Assembly: GCF_965279675.1 (NCBI RefSeq)
Contig: NZ_CBDIIJ010000002.1
Location: forward strand, 1,488,001-1,552,000
Reading direction: 5' to 3'
DNA from: Mucisphaera sp965279675
Lineage (GTDB): Bacteria; Planctomycetota; Phycisphaerae; Phycisphaerales; Phycisphaeraceae
Length of the DNA stretch: 64,000 nucleotides
Shown here in pieces: positions 27,777-36,385 of the stretch. A program made the translations under genes and the position numbers. The notes under the pieces are model-generated. The model was not told where the DNA came from. It saw nothing but the letters and a program-made list of their open reading frames with translations, and did not search any database. Position 1 is the first letter of the stretch, and each line of letters starts with the position of its first letter.

Positions 27777-28328
27777 TCAGCCCTCGGCCTGGACGGTTTG
27801 TGGTTGGTCGACGGGGTTGGTTTCGGTGGGGTTGTCGGTGTCGGCAGTGGTGTCGGTTGGGGCGACGGTTTCTGCGGGGTCGTCGGTGCTTATTTCTTCG
27901 GCGGGTGTTTGGCGGGGTTGCGGTTTGTTTTTTCCGAGCCAACTGGCGTGTTGCCAGAAGCGGCCGGGGTTGGTTTTGCCGGCGACGCGGATGGCGAAGC
28001 GGCCGCAGCGGGCGGCGTGGAGTTTGAGGAGGGCTTTGTCGACGAGGAGGTTGGCGAGTTGTTCGGGGCGTTCGTCGTCGGTGTCGTTGGGTTCGAGTTT
28101 GACGGCGACTTCGAGTGAGGGGCGGCCCGTGGCGGCGTCGAAGAAGAGGGCTGCGCCGACGATCTTGCCTTCGTGGCGGGCGAGGATGCTGAGGTTGTGT
28201 TTGAGGGACCATGTGCCGCGGCCTTCGGTCTGGCCGAGGAAGGCGACGGCGGTGTCGGCCTCGTTGAGGCGGACCTCGCTGATCTCGAAGGTATCGAGGA
28301 GGTGCTGTTCGGCGGTGTGCGCATCCAT
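27777..28328 (-). CDS. Hypothetical protein upstream of NtrC-type regulator
   Basis: 183 residues, soluble. Residues 1-130 form a compact domain (FEISEVRLNEADTAVAFLG, LSILARHEGKIVGAALFFD, KALLKLHAARCGRFAIRVAG) that could be an acetyltransferase-like alpha/beta fold, but I see no clear acetyl-CoA loop. The last 45 residues are a Thr/Asp/Pro-rich tail. It is the first gene of a likely operon with the sigma54 regulator (4-nt gap) and the ACP-like gene. Confidence 0.7.
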   Translation of the reverse strand: MDAHTAEQHLLDTFEISEVRLNEADTAVAFLGQTEGRGTWSLKHNLSILARHEGKIVGAALFFDAATGRPSLEVAVKLEPNDTDDERPEQLANLLVDKALLKLHAARCGRFAIRVAGKTNPGRFWQHASWLGKNKPQPRQTPAEEISTDDPAETVAPTDTTADTDNPTETNPVDQPQTVQAEG

Positions 28329-28423
28329 CTGTGGACGGCATCGACGGCTGTCTGGGTCGGGATAACTGTTTCGGACTCAGGTGTGAAGGTGGGCGGTGGG
28401 TTTGTGCGGGTTGGAGGGGTGGA

Positions 28424-31255
28424 TCAGGTCAGGCCGAGGGCTTGGGCGTCGCGGTCGGAGAGGAGCCCGCCATCGGATCGGGGTTTGACGGTGGTGTCTC
28501 GTTTCCAGGAGCGTTCGCAGCGGGGCTCGTTGGAGAGGTCGATGACTTCGATGTCGTCGGCGTTGGTGGTTTCGAAGCGGCTGATCCCGCAGAGGTCGGC
28601 GAGGTCGGTGGGGTCGAAGGGGGCGAGCTGGTTGTCGGGGTCGGGGACTCGGAGTCCGAGGTCGAGGGGGTTGTCGAGGTCGCGCTGCTGGCGTGCGGTT
28701 TCGATGGCTTTGAGCCAGGTTTCGCGTTGGGCCATGACGTGTTGCCAGTTAGCGTGGGCGGGGGGTGCGGGTGACTGGTCGGGATCGGGGAACTGGTCGA
28801 GGTGGATGGAGGGTGCGTCCTTGCCTTCGAGGGCGAGGTGGGCTTCGTCGGCGGTGTGGGGGAGGATGGGCGCGAGGAGTCGGATGAGGTTGCGGGCGAT
28901 GGTTCGGAGGGTGGCGACGGTTCGCTGGCGACGGGGGGTGTCGGGGGCGTCGCAGTAGAGGCGGTCCTTGACGGCGGCGAGGTAGATGGCGGAGAGGGTT
29001 TCGTTGCAGTGGTTGAAGAGCAGGCGGGTGAGGGGTCGGTAGGCGAAGTCTTCGTAGTGTTTGAGGGCCTGGCTGACGACCTTGTGGTGTTCGGCGAGGA
29101 CCCAGGCGTCGATGGAGGGGGCGTCCTCTTCGGTGAAGGTGTGGGGGGTGTTGGTGTCGGTGGGGATGGAGCCGAGGAGGAATCGGAGGGTGTTGCGTAG
29201 CTTGCGGTACTCGTCGCCTGCCGATTCGAAGAAAGTCCAGTCGATCTTGATGTCGTTGTCGGTGTTGAGAGATGCGACCCACCATCGGGCGACGTCGGCG
29301 CCGAGTTTCTTGAGCAGGTCGTCGACGTCGACGGTGTTGCCGAGGGACTTGGACATCTTCCTGCCGTCCTTGTCGACCATGAAGCCGTGGGTGAGGACGG
29401 TTCTGAAGGGGGCTTTGCCGGTGACGGCGATGGCGGGTAGGAGGGAGTGCTGGAACCAGCCGCGGTGCTGGTCGGAGCCTTCGAGGTAGAGTTCGGCCTG
29501 CTCGACATCGGGGACGGCTTGTTTGTTTTTCCAGCCGTGTCGGAGGACGGCGTGCCAGGAGGAGCCTGACTCGAACCAGACGTCGAAGGTGTCTCCGCCC
29601 CGGACGGCGTTTGCGAGTAGCGCGGGGTCTTTGGCCCAGTCGGGGGCGTGGGGATCGTTGTTGGGGTCGTAGGCGGCGAGGAGGTCGGCGGGGGGTGCCT
29701 TGAACCAGCTGTCGGAGCCGTGCTTGCCGAAGGTTTCGGCGACGGCGTGGACGGAGGCGGCGGTGAGGAGGGGTTCGCCTGGGGTGCCTTCGGGCGGGAA
29801 GAAGGCGGGGATGGGGAGTCCCCAGGCGCGTTGGCGGGAGACGCACCAGCCGGGCCGTGATTCGAGCATGCCGCGCATACGGTTTTGTCCCCATGCGGGG
29901 AGGAAGCGGACGTCGTTGGTCGTGGCGTTCATCGCGCGGTCGCGGAGGCCGGAGCCGTCGTCGAAGTCTTTGTCGACGCTGATGAACCATTGCTCGGTCG
30001 CGCGGAAGATGACGGGTTGTTTGCCGCGCCAGTCGTGGGGGTAGCTATGGATGAAGGTGTGGTGGTGGAAGAGGTGGCCGGAGGCTTTGAGTTTGTCGAG
30101 GACGCGTTGGTTGGCGTCCCAGATGTGGGTGCCCTGGAGCCAGTCGGGGGCGGTGTCGTCGAAGGTGCCGTCGGGTAGGACGGGGCAGTAGACCTCGAGC
30201 TTCTCGCGGAGGCCGGTCTGATAGTCCTCGGCTCCGTGTCCGGGTGCGGTGTGGACGAGGCCGGTGCCGTCTTCGAGGGTGACGTAGTCGGCGGTGACAA
30301 CGGGTCGGGGTTTGTTGTCGTTGAGGAAGGGGTGGGTGTAGGTGAAGCCGCGGAGGTCTTCGCCTGTTTTGGTTTCCAACGGTTCGGCGGGTTCGAGGCC
30401 GGCGGCGGCGAGGACTTTGGGGGCGAGTTCGCGGGCGAGCCAGACGGAGCGTTGGTTGTCGAGGGGGTAGCGGGCGTACTCGGCTCGGGGTGAGGCGGCG
30501 ACGGCGAGGTTGGCGGGGAGTGTCCAGGGGGTGGTGGTCCAGATCATGACATGCTCGCCTGGGCGGGCGTCGGGATCGGAGCGTTGGAAGAGGACGTAGA
30601 TGGAGTGGTCTTCGCGGTCGTAGTACTCGAGTTCGGCTTCGGCGAGGGCGGTCTGGTTGGAGACGGACCAGTGGACGGGTTTGAGTTGTCGGTAGACGAG
30701 GCCTTTGCTGACGAGTTCGGCGAAGACCTGGAGGACGCCGGCTTCGTACTGGGGGAGCATGGTGAGATAGGGGTCGTCGTAGTCGGCGAGGGTGAAGAGT
30801 CGGAGCATCTGCTCGCGTTGGGTTTTGACGTGCTTGTCGGCGTACTTTTTGCACTGGCGGCGGATGTCGAGGGGTGACATGTCGCGGGCCTTGTCGCCTA
30901 GGTCCTGCATGACCTTGTGTTCGATGGGGAGTCCGTGGCAGTCCCAGCCTGGGGTGTAGGGGCAGTCGAAGCCCATCATGGAGCGTGAGCGGACGACGAA
31001 GTCTTTGAGGACCTTGTTGATGAGGTGTCCGAGGTGGATGGCGCCGTTGGCGTAGGGCGGGCCGTCGTGGAAGACGAAGGGTTTGGCGTTTTTTCGGGTT
31101 TCGCGAAGGGTCTGGTATATGTTGGCCTTCTGCCAGCGTTTGAGTGACTGGGGCTCGTTCTGGACGAGGCTGGCGCGCATGGGGAAGGGGGTTTGGGGGA
31201 GGTTGAGGGTTTTTTTGTAGTTGCGTTTTTCGGATTGGGTGTTTTCGGGTGCCAT
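28424..31255 (-). CDS. ileS: Isoleucyl-tRNA synthetase
   Basis: Charges tRNA-Ile. 943 residues. The HIGH motif is in ANGAIHLGHLINKVLKDF near 75, the editing domain contains MIWTTTPWTLPANLAVA, WCVSRQRAWGLPIPAF follows, and KMSKSLGN is near 633. A type 1 bacterial enzyme by length. The extreme C-terminus, which normally carries a Cys4 zinc site, reads CERSWKRDTTVKPRSDGG; only the first Cys is kept, so the zinc site seems lost. A possible -10 (TATACT, minus strand, 31299-31294) lies 39 nt before the ATG. Confidence 0.97.
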   Translation of the reverse strand: MAPENTQSEKRNYKKTLNLPQTPFPMRASLVQNEPQSLKRWQKANIYQTLRETRKNAKPFVFHDGPPYANGAIHLGHLINKVLKDFVVRSRSMMGFDCPYTPGWDCHGLPIEHKVMQDLGDKARDMSPLDIRRQCKKYADKHVKTQREQMLRLFTLADYDDPYLTMLPQYEAGVLQVFAELVSKGLVYRQLKPVHWSVSNQTALAEAELEYYDREDHSIYVLFQRSDPDARPGEHVMIWTTTPWTLPANLAVAASPRAEYARYPLDNQRSVWLARELAPKVLAAAGLEPAEPLETKTGEDLRGFTYTHPFLNDNKPRPVVTADYVTLEDGTGLVHTAPGHGAEDYQTGLREKLEVYCPVLPDGTFDDTAPDWLQGTHIWDANQRVLDKLKASGHLFHHHTFIHSYPHDWRGKQPVIFRATEQWFISVDKDFDDGSGLRDRAMNATTNDVRFLPAWGQNRMRGMLESRPGWCVSRQRAWGLPIPAFFPPEGTPGEPLLTAASVHAVAETFGKHGSDSWFKAPPADLLAAYDPNNDPHAPDWAKDPALLANAVRGGDTFDVWFESGSSWHAVLRHGWKNKQAVPDVEQAELYLEGSDQHRGWFQHSLLPAIAVTGKAPFRTVLTHGFMVDKDGRKMSKSLGNTVDVDDLLKKLGADVARWWVASLNTDNDIKIDWTFFESAGDEYRKLRNTLRFLLGSIPTDTNTPHTFTEEDAPSIDAWVLAEHHKVVSQALKHYEDFAYRPLTRLLFNHCNETLSAIYLAAVKDRLYCDAPDTPRRQRTVATLRTIARNLIRLLAPILPHTADEAHLALEGKDAPSIHLDQFPDPDQSPAPPAHANWQHVMAQRETWLKAIETARQQRDLDNPLDLGLRVPDPDNQLAPFDPTDLADLCGISRFETTNADDIEVIDLSNEPRCERSWKRDTTVKPRSDGGLLSDRDAQALGLT

Positions 31256-31464
31256 GGGGCGCTGCCTGTTGGTGGGGGTGTTTCGAGCGGGGCAGTATAT
31301 GGGGATTGGGTGGGGGTTAGGGGATGGTGGTGTTTAGGGGAAGATCACGGCTATTCAGTCTGCGGTCCTCCTTCGGCGGATTGATTCCGAAACCGTGACA
31401 CCCGTCACAGGAACCCGGGCCGATACGGCCCGGCTCACCAGTTATGTTTTGATATGAGGTGGGT
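31256..31464. other. Intergenic region 5' of ileS
   Basis: About 209 bp without a gene. It contains the presumed ileS promoter, a long imperfect inverted repeat with ATCACGG (31345-31351) and CCGTGA (31393-31398) as outer arms, and family C repeat copy 2 (31414-31439). No T-box features (specifier hairpin, TGGNACC sequence) were found upstream of ileS. Confidence 0.5.
31414..31439. repeat. Dispersed palindromic repeat family C, copy 2
   Basis: Arms CGGGCCG and CGGCCCG around a 3-nt loop ATA, flanked by CTCACC. It is the reverse complement of 4364-4389 except for one loop base. Confidence 0.7.
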
Positions 31465-32004
31465 TTAGTCGGTGTTGAGCATGCGGGCGAGGGGTTGGCT
31501 GAAGCGGTCGAAGGCGGCTTTGGGGAGGGAGACGGTGCGCCAGCGGGGGCTTCGGGGTTTCATGGCGGTGGTGTAGTCGTCGAGGAGGATGACGGAGGGG
31601 GCGTACCAGCGGCCCTGGTGTTCGAAGATTTCGCGGAAGAGGCCGTCGGCGGGTGGGTCGGTCCACCAGTGGAGGAAGACGAAGGCGGATCGGAAGCCGG
31701 GGCCGAAGAGGGCTTGCCAGCGGGTGAGGCTGGTGATGTCGTCTTCGGAGACCCAGGTTTCGAAGGTGGTTCGTCGGCAGGCGCGGCCTTTGACGTCGAT
31801 GAGGAGGCCGGCGGATGGGGTACCGGAGCGGGTGGGTGGGTAGACGACGAAGTCGAAGTTTTTGAGGCCTGCTTCGAGGGTGTGAGGGGTGTCGGGCTGG
31901 GTGTGGAGGGCGCGTTTGGCTTCGTCGACGGCGACGTAGGGGAGTTGGTGCTCGCGGAGATAGTGTTCGAAGGCGCGGTCGTCGGGGAAGTGGCGGAGGA
32001 CCAT
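31465..32004 (-). CDS. HYExAFE-like family protein (possible nuclease fold)
   Basis: 179 residues from the ATG at 32004; the in-frame extension upstream is Pro/Thr/Arg-rich and unconvincing. It fits a planctomycete family described by HYExAFE: AFEHYLREHQLPYVAVDEAK at the N-terminus, then KNFDFVVYPP, LLIDVKGRACRR and WVSEDDITSLTRWQALFGPG. The order Glu, Asp-Phe, Asp-x-Lys resembles a PD-(D/E)XK nuclease core; that is inference. The leading HYE itself is altered (HFPDDRAFE). No Shine-Dalgarno seen. Confidence 0.72.
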   Translation of the reverse strand: MVLRHFPDDRAFEHYLREHQLPYVAVDEAKRALHTQPDTPHTLEAGLKNFDFVVYPPTRSGTPSAGLLIDVKGRACRRTTFETWVSEDDITSLTRWQALFGPGFRSAFVFLHWWTDPPADGLFREIFEHQGRWYAPSVILLDDYTTAMKPRSPRWRTVSLPKAAFDRFSQPLARMLNTD

Positions 32005-32121
32005 GGGTTGAGGGTAAGGAGGGAGGGGCGTGGTGGTCAAGCAAGAAAATGTTGGTGGCTTTGCGAATTGGGTGGGTTTAGGATTTGGCTGTTTTGTTTT
32101 TGATCTTGAAGGAGTCTGCAG

Positions 32122-32472
32122 ATGCAGCGTCAGGAAGATGGGATGATTGTGATTGCCTGTGATTTCACGGGTGTGGACTGGGATGAGCGGATTCCGATGA
32201 TCGAGGGGCATCGCGGGTCGGTGTTGTCGCTTGGCGCGCTGGAGTTGGCGATCGCGGGGGCGACGAAGATGTCGGAGGGTTTTGCCTGCACGATGTGCCT
32301 GCGTGAGTTTGAGGCGGGAGAGAAGGGGTGGCGTCATCCGGACCCGCCTGCGGCGGCGAATGGGGACGCGGTGATCTGCTGGGACTGCGTGCAGCAGGCG
32401 GACCGGTCGTTCGGGAAGGACCCGGATACGGATTGGGAGCGGAAGCTGGCGCCGACGAAGCGGTGGCGGTAG
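32122..32472 (+). CDS. Small zinc-ribbon-like hypothetical protein
   Basis: 116 residues, AAGGAG 9 nt before the ATG. The N-terminal half (IVIACDFTGVDWDERIPMIE) is followed by two CxxC pairs, CTMCLREF and CWDCVQQA, about 33 residues apart, which could bind one zinc. It contains WRHPDPPAAANGDAV between the knuckles. No signal peptide. I recall similar short planctomycete proteins without a known function. Single gene flanked by long spacers. Confidence 0.75.
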   Translation: MQRQEDGMIVIACDFTGVDWDERIPMIEGHRGSVLSLGALELAIAGATKMSEGFACTMCLREFEAGEKGWRHPDPPAAANGDAVICWDCVQQADRSFGKDPDTDWERKLAPTKRWR

Positions 32473-32733
32473 GGCCGAGCCGTTGAGGTGATCCTGTGGT
32501 GATTGTCCTGAGGCTTGCGCCTCAGGCTCGTGTACGGGGGTGGGGTGCGTGAGGGATTTGGACTTGTTTTGGGGTGATCGGCGTGGCTCTTTCGTCTTTG
32601 GTTTGTCTTCGCGTGGTTGTCACGGCTGGTCTCGCGTTCATTGAAAGCAAAGCCATGGCACTCGGGCCCTGGTTTCTGGGATCTGTGCGCGCGCAATATG
32701 GCCACAGCTTCCCGTGATCCAGGCTGATGGACT
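32473..32733. other. 261-bp non-coding stretch
   Basis: Between the zinc-ribbon gene and the end of the ParA-partner gene. It holds family B hairpin copy 2 (32507-32526) and a looser inverted pair, GTCACGG (32619-32625) with CCCGTGA (32713-32719). No gene, T-tract terminator or RNA gene recognised. Confidence 0.5.
32507..32526. repeat. Dispersed hairpin repeat family B, copy 2
   Basis: Arms CCTGAGGC and GCCTCAGG around TTGC, preceded by TTGT and followed by CTCGTG. Compared with copy 1 (25833-25852), stem positions 3 and 4 change from C-A to T-G and the opposite arm changes to match, so pairing is kept. Confidence 0.75.
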
Positions 32734-34242
32734 TTAGATGAGGGGGGTGAGGTTCCAGCCGGTGAGGTTGGCGATGCGGACGTGCTGGAGGAGGTGGATG
32801 CGGAGGTTGGGGTCGAGGCGGCGCGATTGCTTAAGGGCGGCCTGGGGTTGTTCGGTGGCGAGGTGGAGGATGGGTTCGGCGGTGGTGTCGAAGTGGCACT
32901 GCCGCTGGGTGAGCTGGAGGAGCTGGAGGTGTTCGGTCGCCCAGGCGGCTGTCTGTTTCAGTTGGAGCAGGGCGTGGTCGAGTGAGGACTCGGCGTCTTT
33001 CTGCAGCTGGTAGATCAGGTGGAGGCGGCCTTTAGCGTCGAGTAGGAGGGTGATGTCTGGGTTCTGGGGGTCGCGGGCGTCGAGCTGGAGGGCGTCGCGG
33101 AGGCCGAGGTCGGGGTGGTCCTTGATGAGGGCGGCGGCATCTGCCTCCGTGGTTTTGACCGAGGTCGACTCGGGGGCCTCCTGGCTATGAACGGTTTCCG
33201 GGCTCGCGTTGGGTTGGGCGTGTAGGCCGACGCGGGAGTGATGGGTTTCTTTGGCGGGGTTGAGGATGGCTGCGTCGGGAAGGGGGTCGATGGTGGGTGG
33301 GAGCGGTTCGGCCAGGGGCTGGGTCATGGCTTGCTCTTCGGTCGGTGATTGGGCTTCGGTATCGTGCAGGCTTTGGGTGTTTTCGGCGGGCGGGACGAAG
33401 AGGGGGGCTTCGCCATGGGCGAGGTCGTCCATCCATCCGCGGAAGTGGAGCCAGGCGCGGTCGGCGGGGGTGAAGCGGCCGGCTGGGCGTGTGCTGATGG
33501 GTCGCATGCGGGCGAGTGAGCCGGCGAGGTCGATGGGTCGGCCGAGGTGGTTCTGGGCGGCGGTCTGGACTTTCCGGGCGGCTTCGAGGCCGTCGATTTC
33601 GGAGCTGCCCATGACCATGAGGCTGATGCGCCTTGGGGCGTTTTGCGGGTTGGCTTCGACGAGGTGCTTGAGCATGCGGTAGCAGGCGACGATGGCTGCG
33701 TCGTCGGCGCCGCAGAGGATGGTCCAGCGGTCGAAGCCGGCGAGTTTGGAGAGGGCGGCGGGCTGGATGGTGCCGTTGCGGTAGGGTTCGATGTGGACGA
33801 GGACGCGGCCGAGGGGGGCGTTGGCGTTGGTGGCGAGCTGGTCGATGGTTTCGACCAGGTTGTCGCGGTCGCGGGCGTTGGGGGGGATGCGTCCCGGGGC
33901 GGGTTGCTGGTCGCGGCGCTCGCCAATGATTTCGAGGTCGAGGGCGTCGTCGTCGGCGTGGAGGAGGGCGACGGTGCCGTGTTCATCGGCGGTGTGCTGG
34001 GCGTACTGGGTGAGCCATGCGCCGCCGAGGCCGGGGAGGTTGCCGAGGATGACGGCTTCGAGTCCGAGGCTGGGGCGTTCGGTTGGCTGGTCGTCTTCTT
34101 CAGTGTGGCTGAGACGGAGGTGGTCGTTGTTGGTGCTTTGTTGGTTGTCGGGGGTGGGTGCGGGCGCGTGGCCGTTGTTGGTTCCTGTGAGGAACACGTC
34201 GGCGAGGTCATCGAGCGCCTGGTGGGTGTTGTGGTCGTTCAT
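32734..34242 (-). CDS. Degenerate ParA/MinD-like partner protein
   Basis: 502 residues. After a polar N-terminus (1-55) comes a region arranged like a MinD/ParA domain: LGLEAVILGNLPGLGGAWLT sits where the P-loop should be but lacks the GKT/S residues; HGTVALLHADDD resembles the strand after it; and RRISLMVMGSSEIDGLEAAR with RPIDLAGSLARMRP resembles the late strands of MinD-like proteins. It should not hydrolyse ATP. From about residue 280 a linker leads to an alpha/beta C-terminal domain (DITLLLDAKGRLHLIYQLQK). It starts 11 nt after the ParA-CBM48 gene. Confidence 0.65.
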   Translation of the reverse strand: MNDHNTHQALDDLADVFLTGTNNGHAPAPTPDNQQSTNNDHLRLSHTEEDDQPTERPSLGLEAVILGNLPGLGGAWLTQYAQHTADEHGTVALLHADDDALDLEIIGERRDQQPAPGRIPPNARDRDNLVETIDQLATNANAPLGRVLVHIEPYRNGTIQPAALSKLAGFDRWTILCGADDAAIVACYRMLKHLVEANPQNAPRRISLMVMGSSEIDGLEAARKVQTAAQNHLGRPIDLAGSLARMRPISTRPAGRFTPADRAWLHFRGWMDDLAHGEAPLFVPPAENTQSLHDTEAQSPTEEQAMTQPLAEPLPPTIDPLPDAAILNPAKETHHSRVGLHAQPNASPETVHSQEAPESTSVKTTEADAAALIKDHPDLGLRDALQLDARDPQNPDITLLLDAKGRLHLIYQLQKDAESSLDHALLQLKQTAAWATEHLQLLQLTQRQCHFDTTAEPILHLATEQPQAALKQSRRLDPNLRIHLLQHVRIANLTGWNLTPLI

Positions 34243-34253
34243 GGTGGGTGGCG

Positions 34254-35549
34254 TCAGGCCTTGACCACGACGTTGTTGAGGTCGCCGAAGGGGTTCGTTT
34301 CGACCTTGGGGTTGTAGGGGTCGTTGTACCAGCGTCCGTCGGCGACGAGTCGATACTTGTAGGATCCGGGTTGTGCGGGGATCTGGGCCTGCCAGACGCC
34401 CAGGTTGTCGTCTCGCTGCATGGGTGTGAGCGAGGGGTTCCAGTTGTTGAAGTCGCCTGCGATTTCGAGTTTGACGGCTCCGTTGGCGGGCTGGACGAAG
34501 AGGAGGCCCTGGTTGGTGGAGCGGGCGCCGTAGATCTTGGCGAGTTTTTCCTGGAGGGTGGGGTCCGGGGCGGGTGGTTGTTCGAGGGCGAGGACGCTGC
34601 CGTTGGTTTCGGGGGCGTTCTCTGGGAGGGCGTGGGCTGGTTCGGGCTGCTGGAGGCCGGGTGCCAGCTCGGCGGCGCGGGTGGTGAGGGCTCGTGCACG
34701 TTCGACGAGTTCGGCGGCGCGGCTGAGTGCGGGGTTGGTGGTGGGTTCGGGTTGCTCGGCGGGGGTGTCGAGGATCTGGCGGGCGGGGGCGTTTTCGAGG
34801 AGCCAGTCGGCGAGGCGGTCGAAGTCGGACATGCCTCGGGAGGAGGCGTCGTATTCGGTGATGGGCTGGCCGAAGGAGGCGGCTTCTTTGAGTTTGGCGT
34901 TGAAGTTGACGACGACGGGGAGTAGTTTTTCGCCGAAGTACTTTTTGAGTTCGGAGAGGATTTCGCGGGCGAGTTTGGTTCGGACGTCGTACATGGTCGG
35001 GAGGACCTTGAAGCGTGCGACGTGTCCGACTCGGCGGGCGAGCATCTCGATGGTTTGCTGTTGTTTGACGGCGCCTCGCATGGCGAAGTAGCCGGTTTCG
35101 ACGGGGATGATGACTTCGCGGGAGGCGCGGAGGGCGTTGAAGGTGAGCAGGCCGATGGAGGGTGGGCAGTCGATGATGCAGAAGTCGTATTTGCTATCGA
35201 CGGCGGCGAGGATGTGGGCGAGTCGTCGGTCTTTGTCGGGGGCTTGGGCGAGTTTCTGCTCGATGCCGGCGAGGGCCATGGTGGAGGGAGCGAGATCGAA
35301 GTGTCTTGCGACCTGCCAGACGACGTCGGCGATGCCGATGGAGCCGTTCATACCTGCGGCGAGGACGTCGGAGATGGATCGTTCTATCTGGGTTTCGGGG
35401 ACGGCGAGTCCGAGTGCGCAGTGGGCCTGTGGGTCGACATCGACGAGGAGGGTGCGGTGTCCTTTGGCGGCGAGGACGGCGGCGAGGTTGATGGAGACGG
35501 TGGTTTTGCCGCATCCGCCTTTTTGGTTGATGACCGAGATGGTCCGCAC
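34254..35549 (-). CDS. ParA-family ATPase fused to a C-terminal glycogen-binding (CBM48/AMPK-type) domain
   Basis: 431 residues. Residues 1-255 are a complete ParA/Soj-like ATPase: deviant Walker A KGGCGKTT with signature Lys, switch DVDPQAH, and FCIIDCPPSIGLLTFNALRA. Residues about 255-345 are a Pro/Glu/Ala linker with a helix (LSRAAELVERARALTTRAAE). Residues 350-431 match an AMPK-beta/isoamylase early-set domain: VKLEIAGDFNNWNPSLTPM, WQAQIPAQPGSYKYRLVADG, then WYNDPYNPKVETNPFGDLNN. No ParB homologue is nearby. First gene of a two-gene operon. The fusion suggests a positioning ATPase that holds alpha-glucan cargo; that role is inferred. Confidence 0.9.
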   Translation of the reverse strand: MRTISVINQKGGCGKTTVSINLAAVLAAKGHRTLLVDVDPQAHCALGLAVPETQIERSISDVLAAGMNGSIGIADVVWQVARHFDLAPSTMALAGIEQKLAQAPDKDRRLAHILAAVDSKYDFCIIDCPPSIGLLTFNALRASREVIIPVETGYFAMRGAVKQQQTIEMLARRVGHVARFKVLPTMYDVRTKLAREILSELKKYFGEKLLPVVVNFNAKLKEAASFGQPITEYDASSRGMSDFDRLADWLLENAPARQILDTPAEQPEPTTNPALSRAAELVERARALTTRAAELAPGLQQPEPAHALPENAPETNGSVLALEQPPAPDPTLQEKLAKIYGARSTNQGLLFVQPANGAVKLEIAGDFNNWNPSLTPMQRDDNLGVWQAQIPAQPGSYKYRLVADGRWYNDPYNPKVETNPFGDLNNVVVKA

Positions 35550-35740
35550 GGTTGAGTCCTCTATGCCGGTTGTTTCCGCGTTCTGCAGGGGTGCGGTTTT
35601 GGGCGGCGTGAGTCTGTCGGCGATCTGGTATGCCGACCGTTGTTCATGGTTATCGGGGTGTGGTTTTGCTGCGCTTGAAAAAGTGGGCGGTTTTCATTTG
35701 TTTGAGTTGCGTTATTCGCGGACGTTGCTCGGTTTAGACT
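35550..35740. promoter_or_regulatory. Divergent promoter region between parA-CBM48 and maf
   Basis: 191 bp between outward-facing genes, noticeably richer in T on the + strand than the flanks. It must contain the promoters of the ParA operon and the maf-lpxK-hldE operon, but I could not fix -35/-10 pairs with confidence. No parS-like palindrome is visible. Confidence 0.4.
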
Positions 35741-36385
35741 GTGGGGGTGTGTGCATCAGGTTCGGCAGCGCGTTTGATTCTGGCGAGCCGTTCGCCTCGG
35801 CGGGCGGGATTGCTGCGCGAGGCGGGCGTGAATTTTGTTCAGCATGTTCCTGCTTTCGCTGATCCGGCGGAACCGGTGGTGGAGGCGGGTCGATCGGCGG
35901 CGTCGGTGGTTGCTGATCTGGCGGAGGCGAAGGGGCGGAGCGTGCTGGATGAGGTGGGGGCGGGGCGGTGGGTGCTGGCTTCGGACACGGTGTGCGTGGA
36001 TGAGGGTGGTGGGTTGGTGGGGACGCCTGAGTCGCCGGAACGGGCGTTGGCGATGCTTCGGGGGTTTGTGAACAGCGATCATGCGGTGGTGACGGGGGTG
36101 GCATTGTTTGATGAGGCGGGTGCGTTGCGGTCGTCCTGGGCGGATCGTGCGGTGGTTCGCTGGGGGGCGATTGAGGAGGGGGTGTTGGCGGCTTATGTGG
36201 CGGGTGGCGGCTGGGCGGGCAAGGCGGGCGGGTACAACCTGTTCGAGCGGCAGGCGGCGGGGTGGCCTATCGAGGTCGATGGTGATCCGACGACGGTGGT
36301 GGGTCTGCCGATGGAGCGTTTGGTGGTGGAGCTGCGTGGTTATGGATTGGTTGGGGATGCGGGGGGCGGGGGGGGTGGCGGATGA
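35741..36385 (+). CDS. maf: Maf-like nucleotide pyrophosphatase
   Basis: House-cleaning enzyme that hydrolyses non-canonical or UTP/dTTP-type nucleotides. 214 residues from GTG at 35741 (35747 also possible). Motifs: RLILASRSPRRAGLLREAG, VLASDTVCVDEGG, GTPESPERALAMLR, and KAGGYNLFERQA. The C-terminus ends in a Gly run encoded by G6-C-G8. Its stop overlaps the lpxK start (ATGA). Confidence 0.93.
   Translation: MGVCASGSAARLILASRSPRRAGLLREAGVNFVQHVPAFADPAEPVVEAGRSAASVVADLAEAKGRSVLDEVGAGRWVLASDTVCVDEGGGLVGTPESPERALAMLRGFVNSDHAVVTGVALFDEAGALRSSWADRAVVRWGAIEEGVLAAYVAGGGWAGKAGGYNLFERQAAGWPIEVDGDPTTVVGLPMERLVVELRGYGLVGDAGGGGGGG

Noticed and set aside
31256..31464. T-box riboswitch upstream of ileS
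   Set aside because: No specifier loop or antiterminator TGGNACC sequence could be found; the leader seems under 50 nt if the TATACT -10 is right.
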